A stretch of DNA of 64,000 nucleotides from Rhodobacter calidifons (GTDB taxonomy: Bacteria; Pseudomonadota; Alphaproteobacteria; Rhodobacterales; Rhodobacteraceae): the NCBI RefSeq assembly GCF_011174775.1, contig NZ_JAANHS010000005.1, positions 186,001 through 250,000 on the forward strand, given 5' to 3'. Under the pieces are notes generated by a model. The model saw only the letters and a list, made by a program, of their open reading frames with translations. It was not told where the DNA came from and did not search any database. This document shows positions 21,968 through 31,629 of this stretch, in pieces. Made by a program: the position numbers and the translations under genes. Position 1 is the first letter of the stretch; each line of letters opens with the position of its first letter.

Positions 21968-22070
21968 CGCCCGAGCCGGTTGCGCGCGCCCCGCGCGCAG
22001 AGGCGAGACAAGAGGCTTGCGCCGCAAGGCGCGCAATCTGCCAACCGCCCCGACCCGTGCGCAGGTAGCC

Positions 22071-22904
22071 ATGCTTGAGCCCTTCGCCTACAGCTACATG
22101 ACCAATGCGATGGGCGTCTCGGCCCTGGTCGGCGGGGTCTGCGGGCTGCTGTCGGCCTACCTGATGCTGAAAGGCTGGTCGCTGATCGGCGATGCGCTGT
22201 CCCATTCCGTGGTGCCCGGAGTCGCGGGGGCCTATATCCTGGGCCTGCCCTTCGCGCTTGGCGCCTTCCTGTCCGGAGGCCTTGCCGCCGGTGCCATGCT
22301 GTTCCTGTCCAGCCGAAGCGGGCTGAAGACGGACACGGTGATCGGCCTCATCTTCACCTCGTTCTTCGGCCTTGGCCTGTTCCTGATCTCGGTCTTTCCC
22401 ACCTCGGTCTCGGTCCAGACCATCATCATGGGCAATGTGCTGGCGATCTCGCCCGGCGACAGGGTGCAGCTTCTGCTGATCGGCGGCATTTCGGCCCTGG
22501 TCCTGCTGGTGCTGTGGAAGGACCTCATGGTCACCTTCTTCGACGAGGCGCATGCCCGCGCCATCGGGCTTCGGCCCGGGGTCCTGAAACTGGTGTTCTT
22601 CACGCTTCTCGCGGCCTCGACCGTGGCCGCCATGCAGACGGTCGGGGCCTTCCTGGTCGTGGCGATGGTCGTGACGCCCGGCGCCACCGCCTATCTTCTG
22701 ACCGACCGTTTCCCCCGGCTTCTCGCGCTGGCAGCCGGGATCGGCGCGTCCAGCGGCTTTGCGGGGGCCTACCTGTCCTATTTCCTGGACGGAGCGACCG
22801 GAGGCGTGATCGTCCTGTTGCAGACCGCGCTTTTCGCGCTTGCCTTCCTTTTTGCCCCGAAGCACGGGCTGCTGGCCGCGAAGGCCCGGGCGAGGGCGGC
22901 ATGA
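22071..22904 (+). CDS. sitC: Manganese/iron ABC transporter permease (SitC)
   Basis: 277-residue cluster-9 (ABC-3 family) permease with seven to nine hydrophobic helices. The family block GWSLIGDALSHSVVPGVAGA is near residue 38, followed by GLKTDTVIGLIFTSFFGLGL and the C-terminal GAFLVVAMVVTPGATAYLL. I place the start at ATG 22071 (MLEPFAYSYMTNA), the family-typical N-terminus; an in-frame upstream ATG at 21936 would add residues encoded by a dispersed repeat. The stop overlaps the sitD start. Confidence 0.92.
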   Translation: MLEPFAYSYMTNAMGVSALVGGVCGLLSAYLMLKGWSLIGDALSHSVVPGVAGAYILGLPFALGAFLSGGLAAGAMLFLSSRSGLKTDTVIGLIFTSFFGLGLFLISVFPTSVSVQTIIMGNVLAISPGDRVQLLLIGGISALVLLVLWKDLMVTFFDEAHARAIGLRPGVLKLVFFTLLAASTVAAMQTVGAFLVVAMVVTPGATAYLLTDRFPRLLALAAGIGASSGFAGAYLSYFLDGATGGVIVLLQTALFALAFLFAPKHGLLAAKARARAA

Positions 22905-23722
22905 TCGAGTTCCTCCTCCAGCCGTTCCAGTTCCCGTTCATGCGGAACGCCTTCTGGATCGCGCTGATCGTGGCCCCGCCCACCGCGCTTCTGTCCTGCT
23001 TCCTGGTCCTGAAGGGCTGGGCGCTGATGGGCGATGCGGTCAGCCACGCGGTCCTGCCGGGGATCGTGCTGGCCTGGCTGGCCGGGCTGCCGCTCCTCAT
23101 CGGAGCCTTCGCCGCCGGGCTCGGCGCGGCGCTTCTGACCGGCTATCTGGCCGACAACAGCCGGGTCAAGCGCGACACCGCGATGGGCGTGGTCTTTTCG
23201 GGCATGTTCGCGGCCGGCATCGTGCTTTACACCGCCTTTCCGAGCGAATGGCACCTGGACCACATCCTCTTCGGCAACATGCTGGGCGTGGGGGCCGAGG
23301 ACCTGCGGACCTCGGCGCTGATCGCCGCGCCGGTCACGCTGATCCTTGCCCTCAAGTGGCGCGACCTGATGCTGCATGCCTTCGATCCCGTGCAGGCCCG
23401 GGTCTCGGGCCTGCCGACGGGGCTTTTGCACTACGGACTTCTGGCGATCCTGGCGCTGACCATCGTCGCCACGCTGACCTCGGTCGGGCTGATCCTGGCC
23501 ATCGGCCTGCTGATCGCGCCCGGTGCCATCGCCTTTCTCCTTACCCGCAGCTTCGGCGCCATGCTGGTTGCCGCCACCCTGGTCTGCCTTCTGGCGATGA
23601 TCGGCGGCGTCTGGGCCAGCTTTCACCTGAATTCCGCCCCGGCCCCGACGGTGATCCTGATCCTGACCGGCATGTTTGGTGCCGCCTTTCTGCACCGGAC
23701 GATCCGCGGCCGCACCGCCTGA
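22901..23722 (+). CDS. sitD: Manganese/iron ABC transporter permease (SitD)
   Basis: 273-residue second permease, homologous to SitC: MIEFLLQPFQFPFMRNAFW, then GWALMGDAVSHAVLPGIVLA near residue 38, RVKRDTAMGVVFSGMFAAGI near 86, and LLIAPGAIAFLLT near 200. The two permeases probably form a heterodimer with SitB. ATG at 22901 overlaps the sitC stop (ATGA). Last gene of sitABCD. Confidence 0.92.
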   Translation: MIEFLLQPFQFPFMRNAFWIALIVAPPTALLSCFLVLKGWALMGDAVSHAVLPGIVLAWLAGLPLLIGAFAAGLGAALLTGYLADNSRVKRDTAMGVVFSGMFAAGIVLYTAFPSEWHLDHILFGNMLGVGAEDLRTSALIAAPVTLILALKWRDLMLHAFDPVQARVSGLPTGLLHYGLLAILALTIVATLTSVGLILAIGLLIAPGAIAFLLTRSFGAMLVAATLVCLLAMIGGVWASFHLNSAPAPTVILILTGMFGAAFLHRTIRGRTA

Positions 23723-23764
23723 TCCGGCTTTACGCCGGCCCGGCCAGCCCTTACCCATGGGGCC

Positions 23765-24565
23765 ATGACCGGACCGACCCCACTGACCCGGGCGACCGAC
23801 GCCCAGCTTCAGCGGCTTGCCGCGCTGCCAGCGGGTCCCGACCGGCTGGCCGCGCAGCTGCGGCAGCTGGCGAAATGGCGCGCGATCGTCCTGGCGAACA
23901 CGCTGCTTCAGCGCAGCGGCGGCCGGGTCGCCCACGGACCCTTCGCCGGCATGCACTACGCCGTCCCCGCTGCCGAGGGCGGCCGCGCCCCGCGTCTGTT
24001 GGGTGTCTACGAGGCCAGCCTGCATCCCGTGATCGAGACGGTGATCTCCCGTGGCTATCCCCAGGTGCTCGATATCGGCTGCGCCGAAGGTTACTATGCC
24101 GTGGGCCTGGCCCGGCGCATGCCGTCCAGCCTGATCCATGCCCGCGACACCAACCCCGCCGCGCGCGCCTTGTGCACCGAGCTTGCCCGCGCGAACGGAG
24201 TCGAGGACCGGCTGCGGATCGCGGGCGCGGTCGGCCATGCCGATCTTGCGCTTTGTGCCGAGGCGCCGACCTTCATCCTGTGCGACATCGAAGGGGCCGA
24301 GGCCGAGCTTCTGGACCCCGCCCGCGCCCCGGCGCTGGTCCGCGCCGACCTCCTGGTCGAGGTGCATGAAGGGATGCGCCCGGGCCTGCTGGCCCTGCTG
24401 ACCGACCGTTTCGCGCCCTCGCACCGGATCACCCGCATCGACCGCAGTCTGCGCCCCGACCTCTTGCCCGACTGGGCCGAGATGCTGTCCGACCTCGACC
24501 GCCTGCTGATGCTGTGGGAATGGCGCGCCACGCCGACGCCCTGGCTCTGGATGGAAAGCCGCTGA
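23765..24565 (+). CDS. Class I SAM-dependent methyltransferase
   Basis: 266-residue soluble protein. The central Rossmann motif VLDIGCAEGYYAVGLARR (near residue 100) is SAM-binding motif I; ARDTNPAA follows as motif II, and CDIEGAEAELLDP near 180 resembles the post-motif acidic block of FkbM-like enzymes. The N-terminal 80 residues are helical and carry HGPFAGMHY. It is the first of four tightly packed genes (its stop overlaps the glycosyltransferase start), so it probably modifies the same product. The acceptor is not known. Confidence 0.8.
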   Translation: MTGPTPLTRATDAQLQRLAALPAGPDRLAAQLRQLAKWRAIVLANTLLQRSGGRVAHGPFAGMHYAVPAAEGGRAPRLLGVYEASLHPVIETVISRGYPQVLDIGCAEGYYAVGLARRMPSSLIHARDTNPAARALCTELARANGVEDRLRIAGAVGHADLALCAEAPTFILCDIEGAEAELLDPARAPALVRADLLVEVHEGMRPGLLALLTDRFAPSHRITRIDRSLRPDLLPDWAEMLSDLDRLLMLWEWRATPTPWLWMESR

Positions 24566-26262
24566 TGCCCGACCCGACCCCTGCCGCCAATGCCGCGATC
24601 TGGTTCACGTCCGACGGCTACGACCCGGCGCGCAGGGGCATCAACGGCCGCCGCGTCGCCGGCGAAAGCTTCCTGCGGGGCTTCTTCACCCATGGCCGGG
24701 TAGAAGAATTCGTCTCGGTCGCCCATACGCAGGGCGACCACGCGGCCTTCGCCGAAATGGCCCGTGCCGCAGGCGTGACCCGGCCCTTGCGGGCGGTCCG
24801 GCTGGATGCGCCGGCCGCGATGGCGCCGGTCGAGGTGCTGCATTATCCCGCCCCGATCAGCGCCGCCGAGTGCTGGCGCCGGTCGGTGCACGGGGCGGCG
24901 GCCTGGGCGCTGTGCGGCGTGACCCATACCACGGCCACGAAGAACGTCATGCAGGCTCTGTTCGACCTGCGCGCGGCGCCGCAGATGCCCTGGGACGCGG
25001 TGATCTGCACCTCGGACGCGGTCCAGGCCTCGCTGCGCCGGTTGATGGAACTGGCCGAGGCCCATCTGGCCCACCGCTTTCCGGGCGCGGTCCTGCCGGC
25101 GCGGCCGCTGTTGCCGGTCATTCCGCTGGGTATCGCCTGCGATGACTTCCAGCCGGACCCGGCTCTCGGCCAGGAGCTGCGCGCGCGCATCGGAGCCGCG
25201 CCCGGCGATGTGGTCGCCGTCACCATCGCGCGGCTGACCCCGGACGAGAAGTTCGACCCGCTGCCCCTGTTCCTGGCCATGGAACAGGCCGCGGGCGAGG
25301 TCCGCGCCTTCGGCGGCGGCAAGCTGCATCTGGTGTTCTGCGGCCAGTTCCGAGAAGAGCTCTGGGAAGCAATCTATGCCAGGGCCGCGGTCCGGCTGAT
25401 GCCCTCCTGCGGCTATCACCTCATGGACGGCGGCAACCCGCAGGACCGCAAGGCCACGCTGTCGGGCGGCGACATCTTCGTCTTTCCGATCGACAACCTT
25501 CAGGAAACCTTCGGTCTGGCACCGGTCGAGGCGATGGCGGCGGGTCTGCCGGTGATCGTGACGGACTGGGACGGGATGAAGGATACGGTGACGCCCGAGG
25601 TGGGCATCCGGGTGCCAAGCGAACTGCCCCGCGCGGGGCTGTCCGGTTACATCACCCAGCGCTTCCTGGGCGGGACGGATGCCTATGTGCAGTATCTCAG
25701 CCAGGTCTCGGCCCTGACGCCCGTGGATGTCGGCGCCTTCGCCCGGGCGCTGGTGACGCTGGCGATGGATCCCGACCTGCGCGCGCGGATGGGGGCCATG
25801 GGGCAGGCCCGGGCGCGGGCGCTGTATGACTGGCGCGCGGTGATCCCGCAGTATCAGGCGCTCTGGGCGGAACAGCGGGCGATGCTGGCCCACGCCCGGG
25901 CAAGGGGCGGGCCCGGGCTTGCGCCCTGCGCGCCCGCGCAGGTGCCGGTCGGTCCGGCAGTGGAAGAGATGTTCGCCGCCTATCCGACGCGCTTCGCCCC
26001 GCCAGAGCGTCGTCTGGCCGCCCGGCCGCCCGAGGATCGGCCGCCCCCGGCCGAGATGTTCGCCCTGCGCAACTACGCGCTGCGCCGCCGCCTGATCGAC
26101 GACCCGGCCCGGATCGAGGCGGTGCGCGCCGCCTATGCCGCGGCAGGCCCCGGCGGCGCGACCGAGGCCGAGATCGGCGCCGCCCTGCGCCTGCCGCCCT
26201 CGGTCGTCGGCCGCGCGGCGCTCTGGCTGCTGAAATACGACTACCTGGTGGAGGTGTCATGA
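24565..26262 (+). CDS. Glycosyltransferase, GT-B type (family 4-like)
   Basis: 565 residues. The N-terminal half includes FTSDGYDPARRGINGRRVAG and a Rossmann-like region; the C-terminal half has the GT4 donor-site block VFPIDNLQETFGLAPVEAMA near residue 310 (the E-x7-E element), then GLPVIVTDWDGMKDTV. Residues beyond about 440 are an extra arginine/proline-rich and helical tail (AEIGAALRLPPSVVGRAALW) that looks like a small winged-helix-like module. It begins within the methyltransferase stop codon and its end overlaps the SDR start. Donor and acceptor are unknown. Confidence 0.82.
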   Translation: MPDPTPAANAAIWFTSDGYDPARRGINGRRVAGESFLRGFFTHGRVEEFVSVAHTQGDHAAFAEMARAAGVTRPLRAVRLDAPAAMAPVEVLHYPAPISAAECWRRSVHGAAAWALCGVTHTTATKNVMQALFDLRAAPQMPWDAVICTSDAVQASLRRLMELAEAHLAHRFPGAVLPARPLLPVIPLGIACDDFQPDPALGQELRARIGAAPGDVVAVTIARLTPDEKFDPLPLFLAMEQAAGEVRAFGGGKLHLVFCGQFREELWEAIYARAAVRLMPSCGYHLMDGGNPQDRKATLSGGDIFVFPIDNLQETFGLAPVEAMAAGLPVIVTDWDGMKDTVTPEVGIRVPSELPRAGLSGYITQRFLGGTDAYVQYLSQVSALTPVDVGAFARALVTLAMDPDLRARMGAMGQARARALYDWRAVIPQYQALWAEQRAMLAHARARGGPGLAPCAPAQVPVGPAVEEMFAAYPTRFAPPERRLAARPPEDRPPPAEMFALRNYALRRRLIDDPARIEAVRAAYAAAGPGGATEAEIGAALRLPPSVVGRAALWLLKYDYLVEVS

Positions 26263-26984
26263 CCGACCGTTCGATCCTGATCACCGGCGCGGGCGCCGGC
26301 ATCGGCCGCGCCACCGCGCGCGCCTTCCTGGCGGCGGGCTGGGAGGTCAGCCTCCTGGGCCGGCGCCGCGCGGCGCTGGAGGAAACCGCAGGCGATGCCC
26401 CCGCGCGTATTCTGGTGGCGGATGTGGGCGACCCGGCCGAGGTCGAGGCCGCCTTTGCCCGGCTGCCCCGGCTGGACGTGCTGTTCAACAACGCCGGCAT
26501 CTCGGCCCCCGCCGCCCCCATCGACGAGATCCCGGTCGAGAAATGGCTCGAGGTCAGCCGCACCAACATCACCGGCATGTTCCTCTGCGCCCGCGCGGCC
26601 TTCGGACTGATGCGCCGCCAGACCCCGCGCGGCGGACGGATCATCAACAACGGCTCGATTTCCGCCCATGTGCCGCGGCCCGGCTCGGTGCCCTATACCA
26701 TGTCGAAACATGCCGTGACCGGCCTGACCCGCACCCTGGCCCTGGACGGCCGCGCCTTCGACATCGCCTGCGCGCAGATCGACATCGGCAATGCGCTGAC
26801 CGACATGGCCGCGAAGTTCCAGACCGCCGTGCCCCAAGCCGACGGCAGCATCCGGGCCGAACCGGTGATGGATGTGGACCATGTGGCCGCAATGGTCCTG
26901 CACATGGCCAGCCTGCCGCTGGAGGTGAACACCCCCTTCGTCACGATCATGGCGCGCGACATGCCCTATATCGGGCGCGGCTAG
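26259..26984 (+). CDS. Short-chain dehydrogenase/reductase
   Basis: 241-residue classical SDR. Cofactor motif ITGAGAGIGRATARA at residue 7, LFNNAGIS near 78, Ser of the triad in NNGSISAH near 130 and the YxxxK motif as YTMSKHA near 146. Arg residues after the second strand (LLGRRRAA) favour NADP. Its ATG overlaps the glycosyltransferase stop. Context suggests it makes or modifies a sugar or polyol in the same pathway. Confidence 0.85.
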   Translation: MTDRSILITGAGAGIGRATARAFLAAGWEVSLLGRRRAALEETAGDAPARILVADVGDPAEVEAAFARLPRLDVLFNNAGISAPAAPIDEIPVEKWLEVSRTNITGMFLCARAAFGLMRRQTPRGGRIINNGSISAHVPRPGSVPYTMSKHAVTGLTRTLALDGRAFDIACAQIDIGNALTDMAAKFQTAVPQADGSIRAEPVMDVDHVAAMVLHMASLPLEVNTPFVTIMARDMPYIGRG

Positions 26985-27168
26985 CGGCAGGCGGCGCCGG
27001 GCGGCGCCTCGGGCCCTTGCCCTGCCGGCGCGGCGCGGGCAAGGTTGCGCCGAAGGCCGGCGGGCGGCCGAGGCCGTCATTCCGGCGTCATCGGCCCCTG
27101 GCATCCCGCACCGGTCACCGCGACCGCAACCCCCACGCCGCGCCCGCTGCGCAAACAGGACCCAGACC

Positions 27169-28095
27169 ATGCTCCGCCCCTCTGCCTTCACCGCCCCCGG
27201 CCGCTTCTGGCGCGGGAACCTGCACACCCATTCCACGCGCTCCGACGGTGTGCTCGCGCCCGAAGAGGTCTGCCGCCGCTACCGCGACGAGGGCTATGAT
27301 TTCCTGGCGCTGACCGACCATTTCATCGGCGCCTACGGCTATCCGATCGTCGATACCGTGCCCTTCCGCACCAACAGCTTCACCACGATCCTCGGGGCCG
27401 AACTGCATTCGGGTGCCATGGCCAACGGCGAGCTGTGGCATATCCTGGCCGTGGGCCTGCCGCCGGACTTCGCGCCCTCGGACAGCCCCGGCTTCCTGCC
27501 GAAACCGGGGCAGGAAAGCGGGGCCGAGATCGCCGCCCGCGCCGTCGCTGCCGGGGCCTTCGTCGCCATCGCGCATCCGCAATGGTCGGGCCTGACCCTT
27601 GCCGATGCGCGGTCGATCACGGCGGCCCATGCGGTCGAGATCTACAACCACGGCTGCGCCGCCGGCTGCGACCGGCCCGACGGCGCGGCGATTGCCGACC
27701 TGCTGTTGACCGAAGGCCGGCGCCTGAGCCTGATCGCCACCGATGACGCGCATTTCTCGGAACCCGACCATTTCGGCGGCTGGGTGATGGTCAAGGCCGA
27801 GGCGAACGAGCCCGAGGCGCTGCTGGCCGCGTTGAAGCGAGGGGATTTCTATTCCTCGCAGGGGCCGGAGTTGCGCGATGTGGCCGTGGATGGCGACAAG
27901 GTGGTGGTCGAATGTTCGGCCGCCGTCTCGGTGGTGGCGCTGGGGCATGGCACCGGCGCCAAGGCGGTGCACGGGGCGTCGATGACCCGGGCGGAAGTGC
28001 CGCTGCAGCGGCTGAACGACAGCCCATGGCTGCGCGTCGCGGTGATCGATGCGGCCGGAAAACGCGCCTGGTCGAACCCGATCTGGCTGCGATAG
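27169..28095 (+). CDS. PHP-domain metallohydrolase (CehA/McbA-like)
   Basis: 308-residue PHP-superfamily phosphoesterase. Metal ligands appear in order: NLHTHSTRSDG at residue 17, LTDHFIG near 48, AELHSG near 76, AHPQWSG near 140 and TDDAHFSEPDH near 205, so all four PHP motifs are present. The C-terminal 90 residues form a beta-rich domain. It follows the SDR after a 184-base gap that holds nothing recognisable, and may be the last member of the methyltransferase-glycosyltransferase-SDR set. Substrate unknown. Confidence 0.82.
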   Translation: MLRPSAFTAPGRFWRGNLHTHSTRSDGVLAPEEVCRRYRDEGYDFLALTDHFIGAYGYPIVDTVPFRTNSFTTILGAELHSGAMANGELWHILAVGLPPDFAPSDSPGFLPKPGQESGAEIAARAVAAGAFVAIAHPQWSGLTLADARSITAAHAVEIYNHGCAAGCDRPDGAAIADLLLTEGRRLSLIATDDAHFSEPDHFGGWVMVKAEANEPEALLAALKRGDFYSSQGPELRDVAVDGDKVVVECSAAVSVVALGHGTGAKAVHGASMTRAEVPLQRLNDSPWLRVAVIDAAGKRAWSNPIWLR

Positions 28096-28266
28096 GGCAG
28101 GAACGGGCGCAGTCTCGGCGCCCCGGATTGCTCTGCCGGCGCCTGGTTCGCCAGCCTTCTGGCGCGGCGCGAATCTGCCAACTGGCCGGGCCGAGCGCGA
28201 CGGTGAAGCAGACATTTCTGCGCCATGCGCGCCAGGTGCTGCCTGCGGGCGCTGGAAGGCCGCTTT

Positions 28267-28329
28267 CCGGGCGCACCGGAATTCGAAACGAATTCCGGGC
28301 CGGTTTCCGTGCCGGAAACCGGCGCCCGG
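28267..28329. repeat. Two hairpins inside an outer stem (REP-type cloverleaf)
   Basis: An outer 8-bp stem, CCGGGCGC (28267-28274) with GCGCCCGG (28322-28329), encloses hairpin 1, CCGGAATTCG-AAA-CGAATTCCGG (28276-28298), and hairpin 2, CCGGTTTCC-GTGCC-GGAAACCGG (28300-28322, sharing one base with the outer stem). It fills the gap between the convergent PHP and hutU genes and could end transcription from either side. The AT-cored stems resemble those at 52897-52964. Confidence 0.7.
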
Positions 28330-28333
28330 CCGA

Positions 28334-30019
28334 TCAGGTGCCGAGGATCGCCGGCAGACGCAGCCCGTGGTCCTTCGCGCATTGGATCGCGGTTTCGTAG
28401 CCCGCATCCGCATGCCGCCAGACGCCGCTGGCCGGATCGTTCCACAGGACGCGCTCCAGCCGGCGCGCGGCCTCGGGCGTCCCGTCCGCGACGATGACCA
28501 CGCCCGCGTGCTGGCTGAACCCCATGCCCACCCCGCCCCCGTGATGCAGGCTGACCCAGGTCGCGCCGCTGGCGGTGTTGACCAGCGCATTCAGCAGCGG
28601 CCAGTCCGACACCGCGTCCGACCCGTCCTTCATCGCCTCGGTCTCGCGGTTGGGTGAGGCGACGGACCCCGAGTCCAGGTGATCCCGCCCGATCACGATG
28701 GGGGCCTTCAGCTCTCCGTTTGCCACCATCTGATTGAACATCAACCCGGCGCGGTGCCGGTCGCCCAGCCCGATCCAGCAGATCCGCGCGGGCAGGCCCT
28801 GAAACGCGATCCGCTCGCCCGCCATGTCCAGCCAGCGGTGCAGATGTGCATTGTCGGGGAACAGCCGCTTCATCGCCGCGTCGGTCTTGCGGATATCCTC
28901 CGAATCGCCCGACAGGGCGCACCAGCGGAAGGGGCCGATCCCCTTGCAGAAGAGAGGGCGGATATAGGCGGGGACGAAACCGGGGAAGGCGAAGGCGTTC
29001 TCGAACCCCTCCTCCTTCGCCACCTGCCGGATGTTGTTGCCATAGTCGAGCGTAGGGACGCCTGCGTTCCAGAAGCCGACCATCGCCTCGACATGGGCGC
29101 GCATCGAAGCTCGCGCGGCCACCTCGACCGCCTTGGGGTCCGTCTCCTGCCGCGCGCGCCAGTCGGCCACGGTCCAGCCCGCAGGGCAATAGCCATGCAG
29201 CGGGTCATGCGCTGACGTCTGGTCGGTGACGATATCGGGGCGCGGCCCGCCAGCCTGCATCCGGCGCAGAAGTTCGGGAAAGACTTCGGCGGCATTGCCC
29301 AGCAGGCCCACGGATTTCGCCTCGCCCTTCGCGGTCCAGTCCGCGATCATCGCCAGCGCCTCGTCCAGCGTATGGGCCTTGGCATCGAGATAGCGGGTGC
29401 GGATACGGAAATCGATCCGCGTCTCGTCCACCTCGACCGCAAGACAACATGCCCCCGCCATCACCGCAGCCAGCGGCTGCGCCCCGCCCATGCCGCCCAG
29501 GCCCCCGGTCAGGATCCAGCGGCCCGAGAGGTTCCCGCTGTAATGCTGCCGCCCGGCCTCGGCAAAGGTTTCATACGTCCCCTGCACGATCCCTTGCGTC
29601 CCGATGTAGATCCAGGATCCGGCGGTCATCTGGCCGTACATCATCAGGCCCTTGCGGTCCAACTCGTTGAAATGCGCCCAGGTCGCCCAGTGCGGCACGA
29701 GGTTGGAGTTGGCGATCAGCACGCGGGGCGCATCCGCATGGGTGCGCACGATGGCAACCGGCCTGCCCGACTGCACCACCAGCGTCTCGTCGCCCTCCAG
29801 ATCCCGCAGGCTTGCCACGATGCGGTCGAAGTCGTCCCAGGTCCGCGCCGCCCGGCCGATGCCGCCATAGACCACCAGTTCGTGCGGGTTCTCGGCCACG
29901 TCGGGGTGCAGGTTGTTCATCAGCATCCGCATCGCCGCTTCGGTCTGCCAGCTTTTGCAGGTCCTTTCGGGGCCGGTCGGCGGGTAGATGTCGCGCAGGT
30001 TGTGGCGGGGGTTCGACAT
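28334..30019 (-). CDS. hutU: Urocanate hydratase
   Basis: 561-residue NAD-dependent enzyme of histidine breakdown (urocanate to imidazolonepropionate). Motifs: [19 protein letters not shown] near residue 25, [12 protein letters not shown] near 50, the NAD-binding [14 protein letters not shown] near 170, and the active-site cysteine region [11 protein letters not shown]. The ATG at 30019 follows GAAGGAG. It is the last gene of hutI-hutH-hutU and ends against a cloverleaf-like hairpin cluster. Confidence 0.96.
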   Translation of the reverse strand: MSNPRHNLRDIYPPTGPERTCKSWQTEAAMRMLMNNLHPDVAENPHELVVYGGIGRAARTWDDFDRIVASLRDLEGDETLVVQSGRPVAIVRTHADAPRVLIANSNLVPHWATWAHFNELDRKGLMMYGQMTAGSWIYIGTQGIVQGTYETFAEAGRQHYSGNLSGRWILTGGLGGMGGAQPLAAVMAGACCLAVEVDETRIDFRIRTRYLDAKAHTLDEALAMIADWTAKGEAKSVGLLGNAAEVFPELLRRMQAGGPRPDIVTDQTSAHDPLHGYCPAGWTVADWRARQETDPKAVEVAARASMRAHVEAMVGFWNAGVPTLDYGNNIRQVAKEEGFENAFAFPGFVPAYIRPLFCKGIGPFRWCALSGDSEDIRKTDAAMKRLFPDNAHLHRWLDMAGERIAFQGLPARICWIGLGDRHRAGLMFNQMVANGELKAPIVIGRDHLDSGSVASPNRETEAMKDGSDAVSDWPLLNALVNTASGATWVSLHHGGGVGMGFSQHAGVVIVADGTPEAARRLERVLWNDPASGVWRHADAGYETAIQCAKDHGLRLPAILGT

Positions 30020-30044
30020 TGTGGGCTCCTTCGCTGGTGGGGAC

Positions 30045-30096
30045 CCCCGGGGCGCTTCGCCCCCGGACCCCCGAGGATATTTGTGGACAGATGAAA
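30045..30096. repeat. GGATATTTG-GGACAGATGAA repeat, copy 1
   Basis: A G/C-run hairpin followed by CCCGGACCCCCGAGGATATT and TGTGGACAGATGAAA. It shares this layout with 39645-39694 and 42230-42283. It lies between hutH and hutU. Confidence 0.75.
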
Positions 30097-31629
30097 TCAG
30101 GCGAGGTCGGGCATCGGGATGGCGGCGGCCCGGCTGAGCGCGCCTTCGGCGACAAGCGCGGCCGCGCGGGCTAGGTCGGGGGCCAGGTAGCGGTCATCGG
30201 CCAGGGCAGGGACCTTGTCGCGAAGCGCGCGGACCGCCGCCTGGAGGGGCGCGGAGGTGCGCAGCGGGGCGCGGAATTCGATCCCTTGCGCCGCGCAGAG
30301 CGCCTCGACCCCGAGGATCACGTTCAGGTTCGCGACCATCCGCCCCAGCCGCCGCGCGCCATGGGCGGCCATGCTGACGTGGTCCTCCTGATTGGCGGAG
30401 GTGGGAGTCGAGTCGATAACCGTGGGATGGGCGAGGTGCTTGTTCTCGCTCATCAGCGCGGCAGTCGTCACTTCGGCGATCATCAGGCCGGAGTTGAGGC
30501 CGGGCTTCGGCGTCAGGAAGGCGGGCAGGTCGAAGCTGAGCGTCGGATCGACCATCAGCGCCACCCGGCGCTGCGCGATGGCGCCGATCTCGGCCACCGC
30601 CATCGCGATCATGTCGGCAGCAAAACCAACGGGTTCGGCGTGGAAGTTGCCACCGCTGACGATCTGCCCATCGGACAGCACCAGCGGATTGTCGGTGGCG
30701 GCATTCGCCTCGATCTCCAGCGTCCGGGCGGCCATGCGCAGCACGTCCATTGCCGCGCCGGTGACCTGCGGCTGGCAGCGGATGCAGTAGGGGTCCTGCA
30801 CCCGGCTGTCGCCCTCGCGGTGGCTTTCCCGGATCTCCGACCCGGCCAGCAGCGCGCGCATTGCCGCTGCTGTGGCGATCTGGCCCGGCTGGCCGCGCAA
30901 GCTGTGGATTTCCGGCTCCAGCGGCGCGGTCGAGCCCATGATCGCGTCGGTGGACAGCGCCGAGATCACCAGCGCCTCCTGCGCCGCGCGCCAGGCCTGG
31001 AACAGGCCGGCCAGCGCGTAAGCGGTCGAGAACTGGGTGCCGTTGATCAGCGCCAGCCCCTCCTTCGCCCCAAGAGTGATCGGTGAAAGCCCATTCATCG
31101 CAAGGGCTTCGGCGCCGGATTTCACGTCGCCATCGACCATCGCCTCGCCATGGCCGATCATCACGGCGGTCAAATGGGCCAGGGGGGCGAGGTCTCCGCT
31201 GGCGCCGACCGAGCCCTGATCGGGGATCACCGGGGTCACGCCTCGGGCCAGCATGGCTTCAATCAGCTCCACGATGACCGGGCGAACCCCGGATGCCCCG
31301 CGGCCAAGCGAGAGGAGTTTCAGCACCATCATCAGCCGCGCCACATCCCGGGGCATGGGCGCGCCCACCCCGCAGCAATGGCTGAGGATCAGATTTTTCT
31401 GAAGCTTGGTCGTATCTTCCGGGGCGATCTTGATGCTTGCCAGCTTGCCGAAGCCGGTGTTCACCCCATAGACGGCTGCCGTCCCCCCGGCTGCCGCCGC
31501 AATGTGACCGGCGGCGCGTTCGATCCCGTTGCGGGCACTGTCATGCAGGCGGGCAGGCAAGCCTTGTCTGTATATACGCGCCAGCTGCGACAGGCTGACC
31601 TGGCCCGGGATCAGGATTTCAGGCGTCAA
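30097..31629 (-). CDS. hutH: Histidine ammonia-lyase
   Basis: 510-residue MIO enzyme that deaminates histidine to urocanate. The MIO-forming Ala-Ser-Gly is in [14 protein letters not shown] near residue 140; YGVNTGFG near 50, [12 protein letters not shown] near 325 and NQEDHVSM near 410 are conserved. The start is TTG at 31629, with GGAGG six bases upstream; this gives the usual length, while longer in-frame starts extend into hutI. It overlaps the hutI end by 11 bases, implying coupled translation. Confidence 0.95.
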   Translation of the reverse strand: MTPEILIPGQVSLSQLARIYRQGLPARLHDSARNGIERAAGHIAAAAGGTAAVYGVNTGFGKLASIKIAPEDTTKLQKNLILSHCCGVGAPMPRDVARLMMVLKLLSLGRGASGVRPVIVELIEAMLARGVTPVIPDQGSVGASGDLAPLAHLTAVMIGHGEAMVDGDVKSGAEALAMNGLSPITLGAKEGLALINGTQFSTAYALAGLFQAWRAAQEALVISALSTDAIMGSTAPLEPEIHSLRGQPGQIATAAAMRALLAGSEIRESHREGDSRVQDPYCIRCQPQVTGAAMDVLRMAARTLEIEANAATDNPLVLSDGQIVSGGNFHAEPVGFAADMIAMAVAEIGAIAQRRVALMVDPTLSFDLPAFLTPKPGLNSGLMIAEVTTAALMSENKHLAHPTVIDSTPTSANQEDHVSMAAHGARRLGRMVANLNVILGVEALCAAQGIEFRAPLRTSAPLQAAVRALRDKVPALADDRYLAPDLARAAALVAEGALSRAAAIPMPDLA

